Source of the DNA: Trissonchulus latispiculum
Taxonomy: Eukaryota; Nematoda; Enoplea; Enoplida; Ironidae
Assembly: GCA_030248195.1 (NCBI GenBank)
Contig: JASAND010008546.1
Coordinates: 1 to 64,000, forward strand
Direction: 5' to 3'
Length of the DNA stretch: 64,000 nucleotides
Shown here: positions 23,080 through 36,597 of the stretch, piece by piece
Position numbering within the stretch: the first letter of the stretch is position 1
How the letters are laid out: the number at the start of each line of letters is the position of its first letter
The notes under the pieces: generated by a model
Databases searched by the model: none
What the model was told of the DNA's origin: nothing
Seen by the model: only the letters and a program-made list of their open reading frames with translations
Position numbers and translations under genes: made by a program

Positions 23080-26000
23080 AGAAAACTTCAACGCCGTAAT
23101 GTCACATGGAACCGGCATTGCAAACGAATCCTTCTCGTTGCTACCAGTGAGGGATGCGATAGGGGATAGGCGCAGGATTTCCCGGTCACCATCACAAGCA
23201 AAACGGTGTGCAACTTTTAATTCGGGCTGATGTAAACTCATCCATATCTGAGGTTATGGCGATACCAAGACAGTCGCTATATGTACCATTGCACCCATTT
23301 TCGTAACTCAACCTTTCCGTCAAACGTTTATACAGTACCGCTGCCCGGGCATTACTCTCGACAAGCACCGATCTTTCCGTGACCAGATGCCGTTGAAAAA
23401 AGTACAGTCAACAATCATTTCAGCCTAACAACTGATGCAATCAGTAATCAGTAATCTTTACCAAACATATGCTATAAATTTCACTGAAAAGCGTTAACTT
23501 TTATGAAGTAATATATCGGTAAAAATCTTGAAAATGAGGAACAAAGAAAATTTTTGCAGAAATTGATGAATCAATAACTAAAGTCATAGCAAGAGTGCGT
23601 AAGGGTACTACAATATTAGAAGAAGAGTAGGCCACTAGAGGACTTGTCTTCATTGCATTGCGTAACGGTGCTCCGACCACAATACGCGAATGTTTCCCGT
23701 TTGGTGGGGGGTCGATCAGATTGACTCAGCTTGGTGGGAGGAGGAGGTAGCCAAAAGAGGTCTACGTTTGGTGGGGGTAGATGACAGCCAATCAGATTGC
23801 AGAGACCCTATCCCCGTTTGATGGGGCTAGAGCAGAGGATCACGGTAGTTTCACTGCATTTCCAAAATGGGTCCCCGTTTGGTGGAAAGGGGGGTAGCTA
23901 GCTGAAAAGATATCCCCGTTCAGACCCTGCTTGGACCCGCCTACAAAATTTTTCCTGGCTACGCCACTACCGATACAATTAACCTGCAACAGCGAACTCC
24001 AACAACTGAGGCAGGGTTGGACACGGGACCAATTTCCAGACCCGCCCGCCCGGACCCGTTACTCAGAGCCTGACGGGGAGAATTCAAATCTGGGTGCCCG
24101 CATTTTTTGAAATTCTATGCATGAAACCGAGTATCTCTCCTGCACAGTATTATATTGTATTAATTCAACAAACGAAGCAAATATTTGAACAAACAAGTGC
24201 AGCATTTCGGCAGTAGTAATATTTCAGCCACTGAAATTCAAACTGAAATTATTAAGGGCAGCAGACTGAAACCGAAGCTAGTTTCAGTCTTTCCTCAACA
24301 TGAAGATTTGAAGGTTATAAGCAGCCATTTCGTTAATATTCCGAGGTGGGCGCATAATCATCAATTTATGCTTTATACTATTGTTGGAAGACAAGGAGTC
24401 TAAAACTCTGGAGGGGAAAAGGTGGTCGAAAATGTTACGGGGGTACCCACTCCTCCACAGCCCCCCCCCCTCTCGTGGTGGTGAAATTCTGATCTATGAT
24501 CTCATTACCAATGCGTCCACGATCCAAGCCTAGCAATAATAATTGCCACAATTCGGCAACGCAAAAGTTGGATTTGCTGTTCAGATGGACTCAAATCAAA
24601 TGTAATCATGTTGAAATATAAATTAATACTTTATAATTTTATAATAATTTATATAAATTGTAAATTAATTAACTGCTAAAAAGGGTGCAATAGATGTAAA
24701 AGCTTTTTTGTTAGTTAGGATGTCATAAGCTTTTTGTTATTTAAGATGTCATAATTCTGAATCCATTCGGATCAATTAGTTATCTTGTCGTTTATCCTTG
24801 TCCGATATGATGCAAAGTGTAAACTGTAAATTGTGCTGTTCTTTTAGCTATGTTGTCCCTCTGTTTTCCGTAAAACTGAAGACTACCCTTACCTTAAGGC
24901 TAACTCAGGGTTATGTCGTCAAGCTTTTATGATTTCGCTGCACAAATCAGGGTTAACCTATTCTCCAGTATAACTCATTCTGCAACTAGCAACTGTTAAA
25001 CTCAAACCCTCAGTTTGATAAGGGTTAATGTTACGGTTTCAGCAGCTTAAGAAATAATGGATTATTTGATTCTGCAGAAAAGAAAAGTTTCGACGCCAAA
25101 GAATACAATTGGCTAATCTCAAGATAAGGGAAAGCGAGAGAGCTTAGCGAGATATTTTGAATGAATATGGTCACGAATGTGCAGTTGCTGAACAATTCTC
25201 GAAAACTGTCAAAACCTGTCCTGGACTGAAATGTAAAATTTTTGAACCGGGATTGCACGAGTAGTGTTAAATATAAAGCTAAATGAACGTGTTTGGAAAG
25301 TTTACTCAAATTTCATCTTGATTTCAGCCGTCAGCCAACTGTGGGAATATGTGCAGCAGTGCATCGAAGTTCTGTTAAATTGTTTGTAACAATTGATGTT
25401 CTCAAGCTTTTGTGTAGATTGACTGGCTTGCAATTTTAGCTATGTTTCTTCTGTATGGAATCGTTGGCTTCCAAAATTAGCTATCGAAAAAGCACTATTA
25501 CGCATAATATGCAAATTTGATTTGCACTATAAAAGAGGAAGGAATTTCTAGAAAGTCGGTCACATTTTCAATTCACCTATCTATCAAGATTTCATTCAGG
25601 TCCATTTGGAAAGGATTAGTGGCAGGTAATTAGAGGCTGGTTCGGGGGGTTCCGGGGGGAATGCTTTGATTACGGTCAAGCTTGAGGTTTTGTTGCTAAT
25701 GGTAATTTTGTACTTGCATTGTATGAAATAAATTATGTTTGAATAAATATTCTTTGACTTGTAAATTCTCTCAGAAATCCCAAATTCATACACTCATCAC
25801 GTTCCTGTAATCTCAGTCTTAGTTTCGTTTTTGGAATATTCCAAATTATTATACACAACAATACATGCCAAAAAATCACCACCATGTCTTTGAGGTTTAT
25901 TATCCGCATTCACACAGTGTTACATTCTTTCTTTTAACACAGTCATACTTGGACCACAATTACAAGGAACATGCACAAAAGTTTGCACCAACAACATACC

Positions 26001-27170
26001 AAAACTGCTTAACCTTCGAACGAAATTAAGCTAAAATTGATATATTCAGCGTGTGCCGTAACCTTATCGCAAACTTAAGCTGAACTCAACTTCTTCTTCT
26101 GCTGAAGCAATGCTAAACTAATTTGTATGTTAGAAAGTTGACTCTTCAAAATTGGAACAGAACTAAGTAAGAACTGTCACTTTTCAAAGTTATCATCAAG
26201 AGTACAGCTACTAAAATGCAAATTTTTGTTTACTTTGCATCTTTTGTAAACAGCTGTAAATATATAGTTTAACTGTAGATTTCTATTAGATTTTACTTTA
26301 TTTCATTTAGAATCCACTTATTTTGGACTGTCCTCGTCCTCGTACAATGTACCAATGTACCAATGCCTAGCTGGTTTCATTGAATGACGCGGTCATAAAA
26401 ATTTTAGGTTATTATAACAGGTTCTCTGGAAAATTCCATTTATGAACCATCGATCAATTATATTTAGGAATATGTACATATGGACTGCGTTTTCTTTCCA
26501 TGAAGAATAAGCTCCATGCTCGAAAATCAGGGGAGTCGGTGGAATAAGAAGGCAACAGACAAACAGATCACAATGAATATTAACGTAAAACTGCCAGCAT
26601 TTAAAATGTCGGAACCAATAAGACAGAGTCAGGGCTCATAACCTTGTTACTTTACTCAATTAGCGATTAGGACTGGCCCGGTGACCTAGTGTTATGGTTT
26701 TATCACCGTTCTATAGTTTGATTTTATTAGACAATGCCGATTAATTTGACATAGGGCTTGCCTAGATAGGACTATTATATAAGAGCTGGTTAAAGAGGCA
26801 GAACCAAACACGATGCCATCTTGCTGAATTCGAGCGCTCACACTTTAAAAATAAACAGTTGTGCGTTCGAAGCCTGCTGAATGCATGATTTTATGATTAC
26901 GGTGTTTTTAATTACTCACACAGTCCTAAAGTAATACAAAGGTACAGAACTTATTTACTGGCAGCTGTGACTTCAGTGGACGCAATGATCCTAATCTATA
27001 AAATGATTTCCGCCTACTACTTAAAAATTCTGGTCAGCAAAGTTTGTACCAGCAACCGAACCGTTTCATTATTTTTGTTTTTGTTGGTTTTTCACTGTTT
27101 TCACTGCTTTTCACTCAACTAAAACACAACTTTTAAACTGTGTAAATGATTGGGTTACATTTATTTACAA
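23080..27170. other. No gene recognised
   Basis: This is AT-rich intergenic or intronic sequence. At 23.69-23.93 kb CCCGTTTGGTGGGG and TCCCCGTTTG recur four to five times, and CCTGGCTACGCCACTAC at about 23.95 kb looks like a hAT-MITE end. ORFs of 60-92 codons here show no domain and no splice context. Confidence 0.5.
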
Positions 27171-28895
27171 AATCATTCCGGTAGATGTAGTTTATGGGGT
27201 ATTAGTAAAGCCTTTGACACCGTCAGTCATTTGAAGCTGTTTACAAGTTGAGACGCTATGAAATTCCTGATATTTTTTGTAAATGGATTGAAAATTTTCT
27301 TAACGATCACTATCAGGTGGTAAGGGTGAACGGGCACAGGTGGACAAGGGGGGGGGGAATTCCCCCCCCCCCACCTCGGCGAAGTCGCCCACAAGGGGTT
27401 CCGAAATTGCTCCCACAAGGGGTAAGAAAATTAGCCACAAGGGGTAAGAAAAAATAGGTTTTACGACTAAATTTCCAGACATAATTTTTCAGTAAAAATC
27501 GACAAAAATGCTTAAGAATCGCTTTCAAAAGTATGCTTAAGGAAAATCGCTCTCACAAAGGCTACCCAAATTTGCTTCAACAAAGGTCAGTAGAAATTTG
27601 ACCTCCCGTCCAGGTATGTGAACGAGGTGTATTCATTAATACGGTGTCAGGTTTTGAGTGGGGTGCCTCAAGGAAGTGTATTAGGTCCACGTTTGTTCTT
27701 GGTATATAAAACGAAGTAATTAGTAGAGTTGGATAAAGCTTTGCAAAAATATACGCGGATGACACTAAAATATATTATACATGTGGTAGTGATGTTGACT
27801 GTAGAGTACTCTAGAATGATATCGAAAATGATTTTGGGTGGGCAAACAAGAACCATTTGAAAATTGCTTTGGAAAAGTGTGTTTCAATGCATTCCGGTGG
27901 ACATAACAATAAATTTGATTATACAATGAGCAATGTTCAGATACCAGCTGTAGACTCCCTGAAGGATCTAGAAGTAATCATTGATGATAGATTAAAGTTT
28001 TCTCAACACTGTTCATCAATAAGTGTTAAAGCTTTGACTCGTATGAACACTATTTTTAAATCATTTCGATCAAGAGACCGGTATTTTCTGTGTACAATGT
28101 ACAGTACTCGTATACGACCTATTGTGGAGTATGACTCGCCGGTGTGATCTCGTATTTAAAAAAGACATTGAGAAAGTAGAAAAGGTGCAAATCCGGTTTT
28201 TAAAGCGGATTCCAGGTTTGTGCAACAAAACATTTTCTGATAGTTTGGCAATATTGGGATTGGAAAGTTTGGAATTGCGCAGAATCAAAGCAAATCTCAA
28301 TCAGTGCTTTCGCATAGCAAAGAATCTCGACAACATTGATTTTTCCGTCTATTTCGAATCCCGTTAGCATGTGGGACTAAGGGGTCATAATTTAAGGCTA
28401 GATTCTGTAAATGGCCGAAGAAATGAGAAATTAAATTTTTTTAGTAACAGAGTAGCCTAACAATAGCCTTCCCTTTGAAGCTGTCAATATTGATTCACAT
28501 GATGCTTTTGAATCTAAACTGCGGGATACAGATTTGTCGATTTATACAAAGTTTTTTAACATTTATGTGGCTATATTACTGCACAAATTTATACAATTTC
28601 ACGAATTTTCACGTGGTTTGTAAATGTACTATTAGTTTGAACTCTGAACTTAGGTTTTATCTGATTCTGCTTTTATATTGTTGTGTGTACGGATGCATAA
28701 AGAAGCTGTATATACAGTTTTTATCTCGCCTAAAGGAGAGATAGCTGTTATCATGTCTGGCTCAAAATGAACTGGATATCTTCAGCGTTCAAATTGTAGA
28801 GTATACTCAATGTTGTTCTCATTAGTTGTGAATGTTTTTGTGCGGAGGGGATCTTGTTAGTGCATTGTGCTATCGAATGCTAATAAAGAAAATTT
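27170..28895 (+). pseudogene. Decayed non-LTR retrotransposon (CR1/jockey-like reverse transcriptase)
   Basis: In three shifted frames the + strand reads as a LINE reverse transcriptase: I-S-K-A-F-D-T-V-S-H (about 27.21 kb), Y-E-I-P-D-I-F-C-K-W-I-E-N-F-L, then after an insert S-G-V-P-Q-G-S-V-L-G-P (about 27.65 kb), K-Y-A-D-D-T-K (catalytic YADD, about 27.75 kb), W-A-N-K-N-H-L-K-I-A-L-E-K and D-R-L-K-F-S-Q-H. The thumb-like C-terminal part runs to about 28.37 kb. Stops and frameshifts break it, and no endonuclease is seen upstream, so it is 5'-truncated and dead. The 3' end is probably near the ATGCTAATAAAG at about 28.88 kb. Confidence 0.88.
27340..27612. mobile_element. G/C-run insert splitting the reverse transcriptase
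   Basis: Between the 'V-R-V-N-G-H' block and the 'S-G-V-P-Q-G' block, where intact elements have only about 15 residues, there are about 270 bp of foreign sequence: a long G run, a C run, and repeats of CACAAGGGGT. It has the flavour of the G-run family elsewhere in the window and inserted after the LINE did. Confidence 0.65.
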
Positions 28896-30179
28896 TAATT
28901 TTTTTGGCTACTACTTGAATGGTTTCGAAATTACTTCTACCTAAGACCGAGGGGGTTTTTTATTCCTCTGGAGCGGAATATCTAATGTGGGAATCTAGTA
29001 TGTGTGTATTCGCGTGTTGGCAGTTGAAAAGCGCCTACCTTTAACATGTGGCTAGCTATGCATCTTTTTTGCTTTTACAATATGCATAGGTCAGACATGA
29101 GATGAAAATTTCTGAACACTGAACACTACTGCAGGCAATCTGGTGGTAACCTACAATCAACTGTCAGCTCTCAAAGCATGGGTGAATCAATTGTCGACAT
29201 TGGGTTCAGAAGGTGTTTTTGCTATACATCGTTCACTTGGAAGTAGGTAGAGATTTTATCATCATTATTATAATTTTAAAGCATCCGAGCATACACATGT
29301 ATACTCCTATTGCAGCAGCTGATTTTTCAGCGATTCTCCCGAATAGAATACCCATTTTTAAAAGGATTGGTGAAGAACGAATTGTAACACTGACATTTTA
29401 CGTTGATAGATGTTAGCCATGATAGTGGCAATTTCTGGTGGCAATTTGGCAGTGGCAATAGTGGCAATTTCAATGATAACAATTTCTTTCTTATTTATTA
29501 CTAGAAAGTGTTCAAAAAGAATCTACAATTTCCTACAGTCGAAGAATTCAAATTAATAGTGGTAATAGCAATTAGTTTATGTTTGAAATATTTCACAATT
29601 ACGAATTTCCCAATTACTCAAGCTTTTACTCCGCGTTGGTTATAATTTGGTGAAAATGCATTTTCAAAACTTTGCTTCAAGCACATACTTCTGTACATAA
29701 AAACCATATCATGAAGTGTCAAACTATTTGAGGTGATTTAATGATAACAAACTGTAGCAACATTGCTTGTGCATAAATGCAACTTTGCTCGCTCGAAAAC
29801 ACAGCAGCTCTGGTTGGGTTAAATGTGTTTAAAGGTTTTGAATGTAGGCATATCGAAGCAAATTAGATGACTGTACAATTGCAGAGGGGCCAGATAAGGG
29901 GCGTTAAAGTGGCATGCCAGTAGATATTAAGGGCAAAATGCCAGTTAGATGTTACTTTTGTTGCAGGTGTAGTTGTTTACAAAGCATCACTAGCACTCTT
30001 TCTGACAATTCTCAGTAAAGGAATCTTGCCCTTTTTGGCCACTACTTGTTCTAAATGGTATGTTTAGTGTTCAGTATATCTTTTAACAAATCCCTCCTTG
30101 GTTGCACTGAAGCTTTCAAATGTTTAGACAGAATATGCAAATTAGCTTCTCTACTTTGACGGCAGTTGCTAGGATCGCG

Positions 30180-30540
30180 ACGATCATATGAACTAACGTT
30201 GTAGAGGCCTCTACTAAAACTAATCAAAATCCCCCTGAGCAAAAGTGATTAATTTCAACAGCACCTTTCTAACGACTGACACAAGACTAGAGTTTAAGCC
30301 TCACATCATTGGAAAGCTGAGTAAATGCTCTTTCGAACATTATAAACCATTTAGCTGTAGCCCTTCTTGCTACTAGATTAAGTATTATTCTGAAACTCTG
30401 AAAGAGCATTGTCTCAGCTTTCCAGCGATGTGTGGCTTAATATATAATGTTTTTCAGTCGTCAGCAACATTTTGTAGAAATCGATCAATTTTACTTGGGG
30501 GGATTTCTTTTATATGATCCCTAAAACTATACATTTAGTA
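30180..30540. mobile_element. Palindromic MITE (AATCCCCC ends)
   Basis: Arms of about 150 bp face each other. CAAAATCCCCCTGAGCAAAA at about 30226 mirrors TTTTACTTGGGGGGATTTC, CATCATTGGAAAGCTGAG mirrors CTCAGCTTTCCAGCGATG, and AACGACTGAC mirrors GTCGTCAG. GATCATAT occurs at both outer edges in inverse. There is no coding content. Confidence 0.8.
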
Positions 30541-31049
30541 CATATATTTAATTTCCATAAGATTCTTGCGTTGCTGCAGGCGTTTGACTGCGGTTAGGTT
30601 AAGTCTAGCAAAACATTCGCAAAAAGCAACAGTTGGCATTTTTCCTAGCAGAAAAATTTTCCTATTTTTCCTACTAGAAAACCAAAAAATGATGCTTTTT
30701 CAATAATTTCTAAAGAATCAATTTCTGATAAATTCGATGGAAGCACGGGGTATTCTTCAAAACTTAACAAAGCTGTAAACTTGTCCGATATCTACAACAT
30801 TATTTCTAAACGATTTACTCGGTTGTGTTTGTTAAAGCGCAGAAATATGAAGACAGCTGATACATGATTTTGTATTTGGTATACAATAATCGAGACTTGA
30901 CCCTGCGTCGAGGTGCCGCTTCTTTTAGGAGCCAACTTGATTGTACTCCTTTTCAGTAAATGTTTTACTGCGTGACTATAATTAATTGTTTAGCCAACTA
31001 ACCATTAACCAATTGTTTGTTTGTTTGTTTGCTTTGTTAGTTTTTGTTT

Positions 31050-32700
31050 CACTCTCTAAGACCAATGTTTTAGAAATACCCAGCAACAAAAATGTGAAAA
31101 CGACGAATTCCTTAGTATAGTATAGTCCAAATTCGCCGAGGTTTTGATTCAGCACAGGACAACGAAGTTAGAAGGGAATTTTTAGAAATTCCACTAAGCA
31201 ACATCACTTGCTAAACTAGATTGCATATTGAATAACTGCATCTCCCAGAATCAAATAAACATTTAGGTTCATTGTCAAACTTAAAATTATCATATGAAGG
31301 GATTCATAATTCTTTCACTTTTTACTTTATTATTTGTGCATTTCTGTAAATAGCCTTTCTGTACATATTCAATATTTATTTTATATTGTTCTTCATTGAT
31401 TTCTTATTTTTGATGATTTTATGGCCTTCAATGGTAATGATTTAAATTCTCAAAAGCTCTTCATCCCATAATTTTAACTAGTTGCACATCTTGTACATCG
31501 TCTGTGATGAAGCTGGTGTAAAATGCAAATAAGCTTATGAATTAAGCGTTTTAAAGAAAACATTTGGGAACGGGGGCAGTCGGTGCAGTTAGGATAAGCA
31601 GCAAACAAATAAAGCAAAATTAAACCCAATCAAATTGGCTGTTGACTAAAGCTCCCAGAACCCTAAAATGCATTTGATGTGGTCTTGGAGTATCAGTGCG
31701 ACACTATATTAAACTTTGGGCTAAGTTTATTCGCTAAACCAGTGAGCTAACGTAACTCGGGTTTACATCCGATAGTTAAGGATCAAATGATTAAACTGAG
31801 TTAAATAAAACTACGAGTTACAATTTTAATGGCCATGTCTGAAATGCAGATATTGAACAGTACAGGGTTAGCTAACAATAGAAAGTTGATATGACCAGTA
31901 GCAGCATTAAAACTAAATAGTAATAATGTAATAATTATTTAAATTCAAAGTTGCATTTCAAAACTGCTGATTACGTTCACTAGCCTTAATATCCAAAGAA
32001 TTAGACCATCTAAGTTATAAACTGAAAGTAATCAATCTATCCGGCTAATATATATTCATGGAGAATTAAATTGATAATTATATAAACATATATTAGACAA
32101 TTAAAATGCCTTTATAAAAGTATAAAAGTATGCCGCAAAATGTATTACTGCAAGGGTTTCATATACAATTTATTTCTCAGCAAAGTTTGAGCAGAGAACT
32201 GGGTTTGGAGATTTCAGAAAAACTGATTTGCATAAATAAACTGCTGATTACGTTAAGCTATTGCTGATTTATCACTGACGCTTAATTAACAATGAAATCT
32301 ATTAACTGTAACTTCGAAACTCTAAATAGGTTTGATTTAAGTTAAGTTGGTCTATCAGTACCTCTGCCTACTTAAAATCCAGTTTTTCTTTCTTATGAGA
32401 AGTGTCTCTGTCCTCTTATAGGGAGGGAATTCTCTATCGATTTCTCAGTGCACATGTTTGTGCATTGCACTTGTGCATTTGTAATTTTCCTTCAGTTTAA
32501 GTTTTCTTTCTTCGAGAGCAGTTGCTCTTTGCAGACTGAGCCTGCCAGGAAACTGTTGACTTCCTGGTAGGTTCAACCTTTATTTATTTATTTATTTGTT
32601 TAGATGGCCGCCTACCATTTTTTCTATGCAAATGTTTGCATCAAAGAAGCCTCCTGGATTTCAACTGAAAGGTAAGTTATTATTTGTTATTCCTGCACTT
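31050..32700 (+). repeat. Segmental duplication, copy 1
   Basis: Blocks such as ACCCAGCAAC, TTAGTATA, TTGCATATT.GAA, CATTGTCAAACT and TTCAATGGTAA, then GCAAACAAATAA.GCAAAAT, AGTTACAATTTTAAT and TAATAATGTAA, recur in the same order at 37.49-39.05 kb. The match is diverged but colinear over about 1.6 kb. Each copy ends in an exon-like block with a GTAAGTTA donor. Confidence 0.65.
32604..32671 (+). CDS. Putative exon ending ...K-K-P-P-G-F-Q-L-K
   Basis: A strong pyrimidine-rich acceptor (TTTATTTGTTTAG) and a GTAAGT donor at 32672 enclose 68 nt. The frame that leaves in phase 1 reads I-F-S-M-Q-M-F-A-S-K-K-P-P-G-F-Q-L-K. The corresponding block of the duplicate (39012-39038) reads Y-S-P-P-S-F-S-S and also leaves in phase 1. 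No family was recognised. It could instead be a chance splice pair. Confidence 0.25.
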
Positions 32701-35320
32701 CATTAAACAAAACAAAATTGAGTCTTTAAAGCTAAATTTGATTTCGATCTGTTGTCAAATTTTCTATTAAAATCTTTTACTTCTTCCAAGTTTCAATTGA
32801 AAACTATTTGCAGACGTTCTCTAATTCTAAACAGGTTTGAGAATCACTGAAAATTTTATTAAATTTCATACTTATTTATTTACTAGTATTCCACTCCTTC
32901 CGAAATTTTCCTAAATTTCGCTAAATAGCTCCTCCTTTATTTTACCTAGCTAACTACCCGTACAACACCCTTCCCTTACGAATTCCCATACAATGTACAG
33001 AAATATTGAAGAGTCACGAATTAGTTCAATAATACACTTTATTCCACAGCTTTAAGTCTAAATTGATTATTACGGATTTCATGTACAGCCATCAGTCTGG
33101 ATCGGACAATCCGGGTATCCAGGGTTCTTCTCGCATTTTCTCCTAGAGTTTCTAGGGCTGATTAGGAATTTCTTCGGTTTGACGAAACTCCCAATTTTCT
33201 TGTACGCTTCGCTTGATCGCAATATGGATCAAAATATTTGCTGAGGGTTCCAATTTCGACAGTTTGGTAGGACCGCTCCTATAATTTTGGGTTCCGCTTG
33301 GTGTGACAATTCCAAAGACCGGCAGGGCCACATTTTGTTCTTCAAAAGCAGATTCGCAATGATTCCAATATCAATGAGAAGACGTCAAGGCATACATGGC
33401 AATCTGCTAAACAGTGGACATAAATCATCATCATTATTTTCCGCTTGCTGTTCTAATTCTTTCGCCGTCATTAGAGACTAATCCTGTTAGCGTTTCCCAT
33501 GTATGAGTTCGTCGCAAGATCGAGTAAACTTCTTCTTGAACGAACTTTTTAGCTGGTATCTGCTATCTCATGAAATCTATGTGATGTAATATCATTTGGC
33601 CTTCCATTCAAGATCAAATTTGTCAAATCATTCTCGAACCGCGTTTTCTGTTGAAGTTTTTACAACCTGCATGATGTCAACATTGAAAATTTTCTAACTT
33701 CGAATAATGGCCGCTGGACTTTGTCGTACATGAAAAACGCGTGATAGCAATTAAGCAAATCCGTTATTTAACTAAAAGAATTCACAAGCACGTTTGAAGT
33801 ATTGTGTAAAAGCTGGCTGTTTTCCGACAAAAACCATTAATTTGAAAGATGTGACAGAAACAGAGCTTTGCCAGAAACAATTTTAAATTTGTCGACTTAT
33901 GTCGTGCAAAATAAACAATTTGACCCCCCCCCCGCGTTGAGCTTGAAGGCTGTGGAGGCTAGAGCCAAGTTCATTGCCCATAAGTGATTAAATGTGTTAA
34001 AATGTTATCCAATCTTTCCAAACCTGAACATTTAGAAAAACTTTCAACTTTAGAAATGACACGACTTTGTGAAGATTTGATTATGGCTATTAAATCAATG
34101 ACTTTCTTCTTCTTTCTCAATTAAGGGAATGGTGAATCAAGACAAATGGATTTTTTATCGTGCAACGTAAAAGTGCAACGATAAGGCAGTTACAAATTAA
34201 GCCAAATCATGTTAATTTAGAAATTAGAAAATTCTTTTTGAAAATAGTCAAATGCGTCGACAGCTAGAGTCACCGTTTGGCGTTTTGTCCCTGTACATGA
34301 CGTAATGTAATCGCAACTTCAGCAGGAGATGATCTTTTTTGACATCTGCGATACTGCAGGCCGCAGCGAATAATTTGGTGCGGTTCCGGACTCCGCACTT
34401 TATTTTTTATGAAACACTTGCAACTTGCAATCCGCAACTTGCAAAGTTTTATGAAATTGGCCCCACGTGACTGTCTTTTATAAGTGGTAGTGCTATATAA
34501 ACTGACAAACAAAAACTGTAGTTTGAGTTGATTTGTATGCTCGGATTGCAGAACTAAGCCCTTTTACGGGTCAGGTTATTTCTAATTGATGAAACATCTG
34601 ATAGTTGAACAAAGACTCTGTCAATTTACAAAATCATTGCGTTTGTATATTTTTATTATACTGAAACCGATATAACGGATACAAATAATTCAATTTATAC
34701 TACAAAATTTAATTCCTCTAACTACTGTTAAAACTATTCAGACAGTGTTTTGCAGGTATGTTTTCCGTGGTAAGCACGTACAAACTCTTGCTAAATAATT
34801 GGCTGCGCAGCAGCTTTGGAATTGCTGAAAATGTCCGTAAAGAGGAAGCTTAACCTTTAGCAAAAACTATTGCTTATTCAATGAGTTGTGAATATTCTTG
34901 GTAAGAGGAAGGGCAATATACGGCACTGACTCCGAGTATGTAATGCTTCAACATAATTCCTATATTAAACAATCATTTAATTAATTTCTTAATTGCATTT
35001 AGTTCTAAATCAGTTTTCACCCAATTGTTTTCATTAAATAAATATTGATCCATTAGGACAAATTTCAAAACAGTTTCTGAATCTTTCAGATTTTATCTAT
35101 GAGTAAAATCTATTATGACAGGGATCTGGTGATCGTTCGTATGCACGCTGTAAATTCTTTAGTTCATATCTAAGTGAAGAGGTCTAAAGCTGTCTAAAAG
35201 CTAAAACGGTGTTTGCAGGAAATGTTTTTGAGCGCCGATTACGTCTGTCAACTTGAATTAAGATGAAGTTAAATGGATACTTTTATGTTTAAGTTGAAAG
35301 ATAATAAGATGTTCCAATTA
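32700..35320. other. No gene recognised
   Basis: Apart from the element end at 34.26-34.47 kb I see no coding evidence. The minus strand over 33.1-33.5 kb has a slightly more gene-like composition, with broken frames containing short plausible peptides, and may be an old transposase relic, but no motif supports that. Confidence 0.4.
34262..34475. mobile_element. Right end of a GGGGCCAATTTCATAAA element
   Basis: AACTTGCAATCCGCAACTTG words are followed by TTTTATGAAATTGGCCCC, ending near 34463. This is the terminal signature of the element at 52.69-56.76 kb. No matching left end was found, so it is a fragment or a diverged copy. Confidence 0.6.
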
Positions 35321-35325
35321 AAATT

Positions 35326-35675
35326 AGGTAAAAGCAAGAGTATATATGACACCAGGCAAGCTCTCTGTTATCAGCTCTAGGTACATGCTCTGCTCGCTAA
35401 CTGCTGCCCCCCACAAACGTGTATGCTCACTTCAAAGAAATTCGCACGCTATCTTTGCGTTGTAAAGCTCGAAGCAGACACTAATTGGACGCACACAGGC
35501 GTTGTGTTTTAACACGTAGGATACGGCGAGTTAGCGTACAGAAACGTGTACTGGGTACACATTTGTGGAGGAGGTCACTAGGTACACGTTTGTGGGGGGT
35601 TCAGCGGTTAGCGTGCAGAGCATGTACCTTGAACTAATAACAGACAGCTTGCCAGCTGTCACACTCTTACCTATT
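35326..35675. mobile_element. Palindromic MITE
   Basis: The left arm (AGGTAAAAGCAAGAGT, GGCAAGCTCTCTGTTA, GGTACATGCTCTGC, CCCCCCACAAACGTGT) is mirrored by the right arm (ACACGTTTGTGGGGGG, GCAGAGCATGTACC, TAACAGACAGCTTGCC, ACACTCTTACCT). The arms are about 120 bp and the whole is about 350 bp. No ORF. Confidence 0.82.
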
Positions 35676-36343
35676 ATGTACTTTTGGTAAAAGTAAATTT
35701 AAATCAAGCTGCAGTTGAACCAACATTTGTAATATTATATTGTCAGTTCGTATCTTTAACTGCGTATCTTTAACTAATTTGCCTATGCTGTTACAAACTT
35801 AAACTTTCATGCATTCTTTGAACGTGCAGCTATCTATGGCAACAACAATCTTTTATTCCGTTATTTTTGCATACCGTTACATATAAATTTTCTGTAAGTA
35901 TTTAAACTTTCTTGTCTTTCGTATTAGTTTATTTCTATTTTCAAACATCATGAGATTCTTGTTCTTGTTGGCATATTTTTTATAAAATTTACAATAATTT
36001 CTAAAATATTTAATGGTGGAATAAATCACTACCTCAGTCCAATTAGTTTCTTTTAACTAAGTGGATACAAACTGTGTAAGTTCAATATAACTACTATTCA
36101 GGTACATAACGAGCTTGCTAATTCATGAATTATGGAAAAACGAAATTGTCGCTTTAACACGTGAGACTAGATAATTTGGCCGTCGAGTGAGATTCAGGGC
36201 CACGTCTTTCGGGATAATGCTCCGACCCTCTGCCTCTACCGAGTCGACATTCGCACTAAACGAGGAGTTCGTATTAAGAAAATTAATTTGTACAATAGTT
36301 TGTAGAAAGCCTTTCGCTGAAAAATCCTAGTTCTAGGTAACTA

Positions 36344-36597
36344 ATGCATGCCCCAATATTCTCGCCGCAGAAGCTATCCTGAAGTACCCCTACACTGAGT
36401 TTCAGCATGCTACGCTAACCGGCTGTACTTGACAATTGGTCAGTTAGCCTTAGCTGGCATAGTGCTTTTAATGGCTTTAAGCGAAGGCTAACTGACCAAT
36501 TGTACCCTACACACGGTTAGCTTAGCGTGCTGAAACAAACCTAGTCTAGGGGTACTTCAGGTTAGCTTTCTGCGGCGAGAATTTGGACGCATGCATA
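36344..36597. mobile_element. Palindromic MITE with ATGCATGC ends
   Basis: ATGCATGCCCCAATATTCTC at 36344 is mirrored by GAGAATTTGGACGCATGCAT ending at 36595. CGCCGCAGAA / TTCTGCGGCG, CTGAAGTACCCCTA / TAGGGGTACTTCAG and TTGGTCAGTTAGCCTT / AAGGCTAACTGACCAA pair as well. The arms are about 115 bp, with a short loop. No ORF. Confidence 0.85.

Noticed and set aside
33090..33490. Minus-strand transposase relic
   Set aside because: Composition is suggestive, but no catalytic motif or continuous frame could be read.
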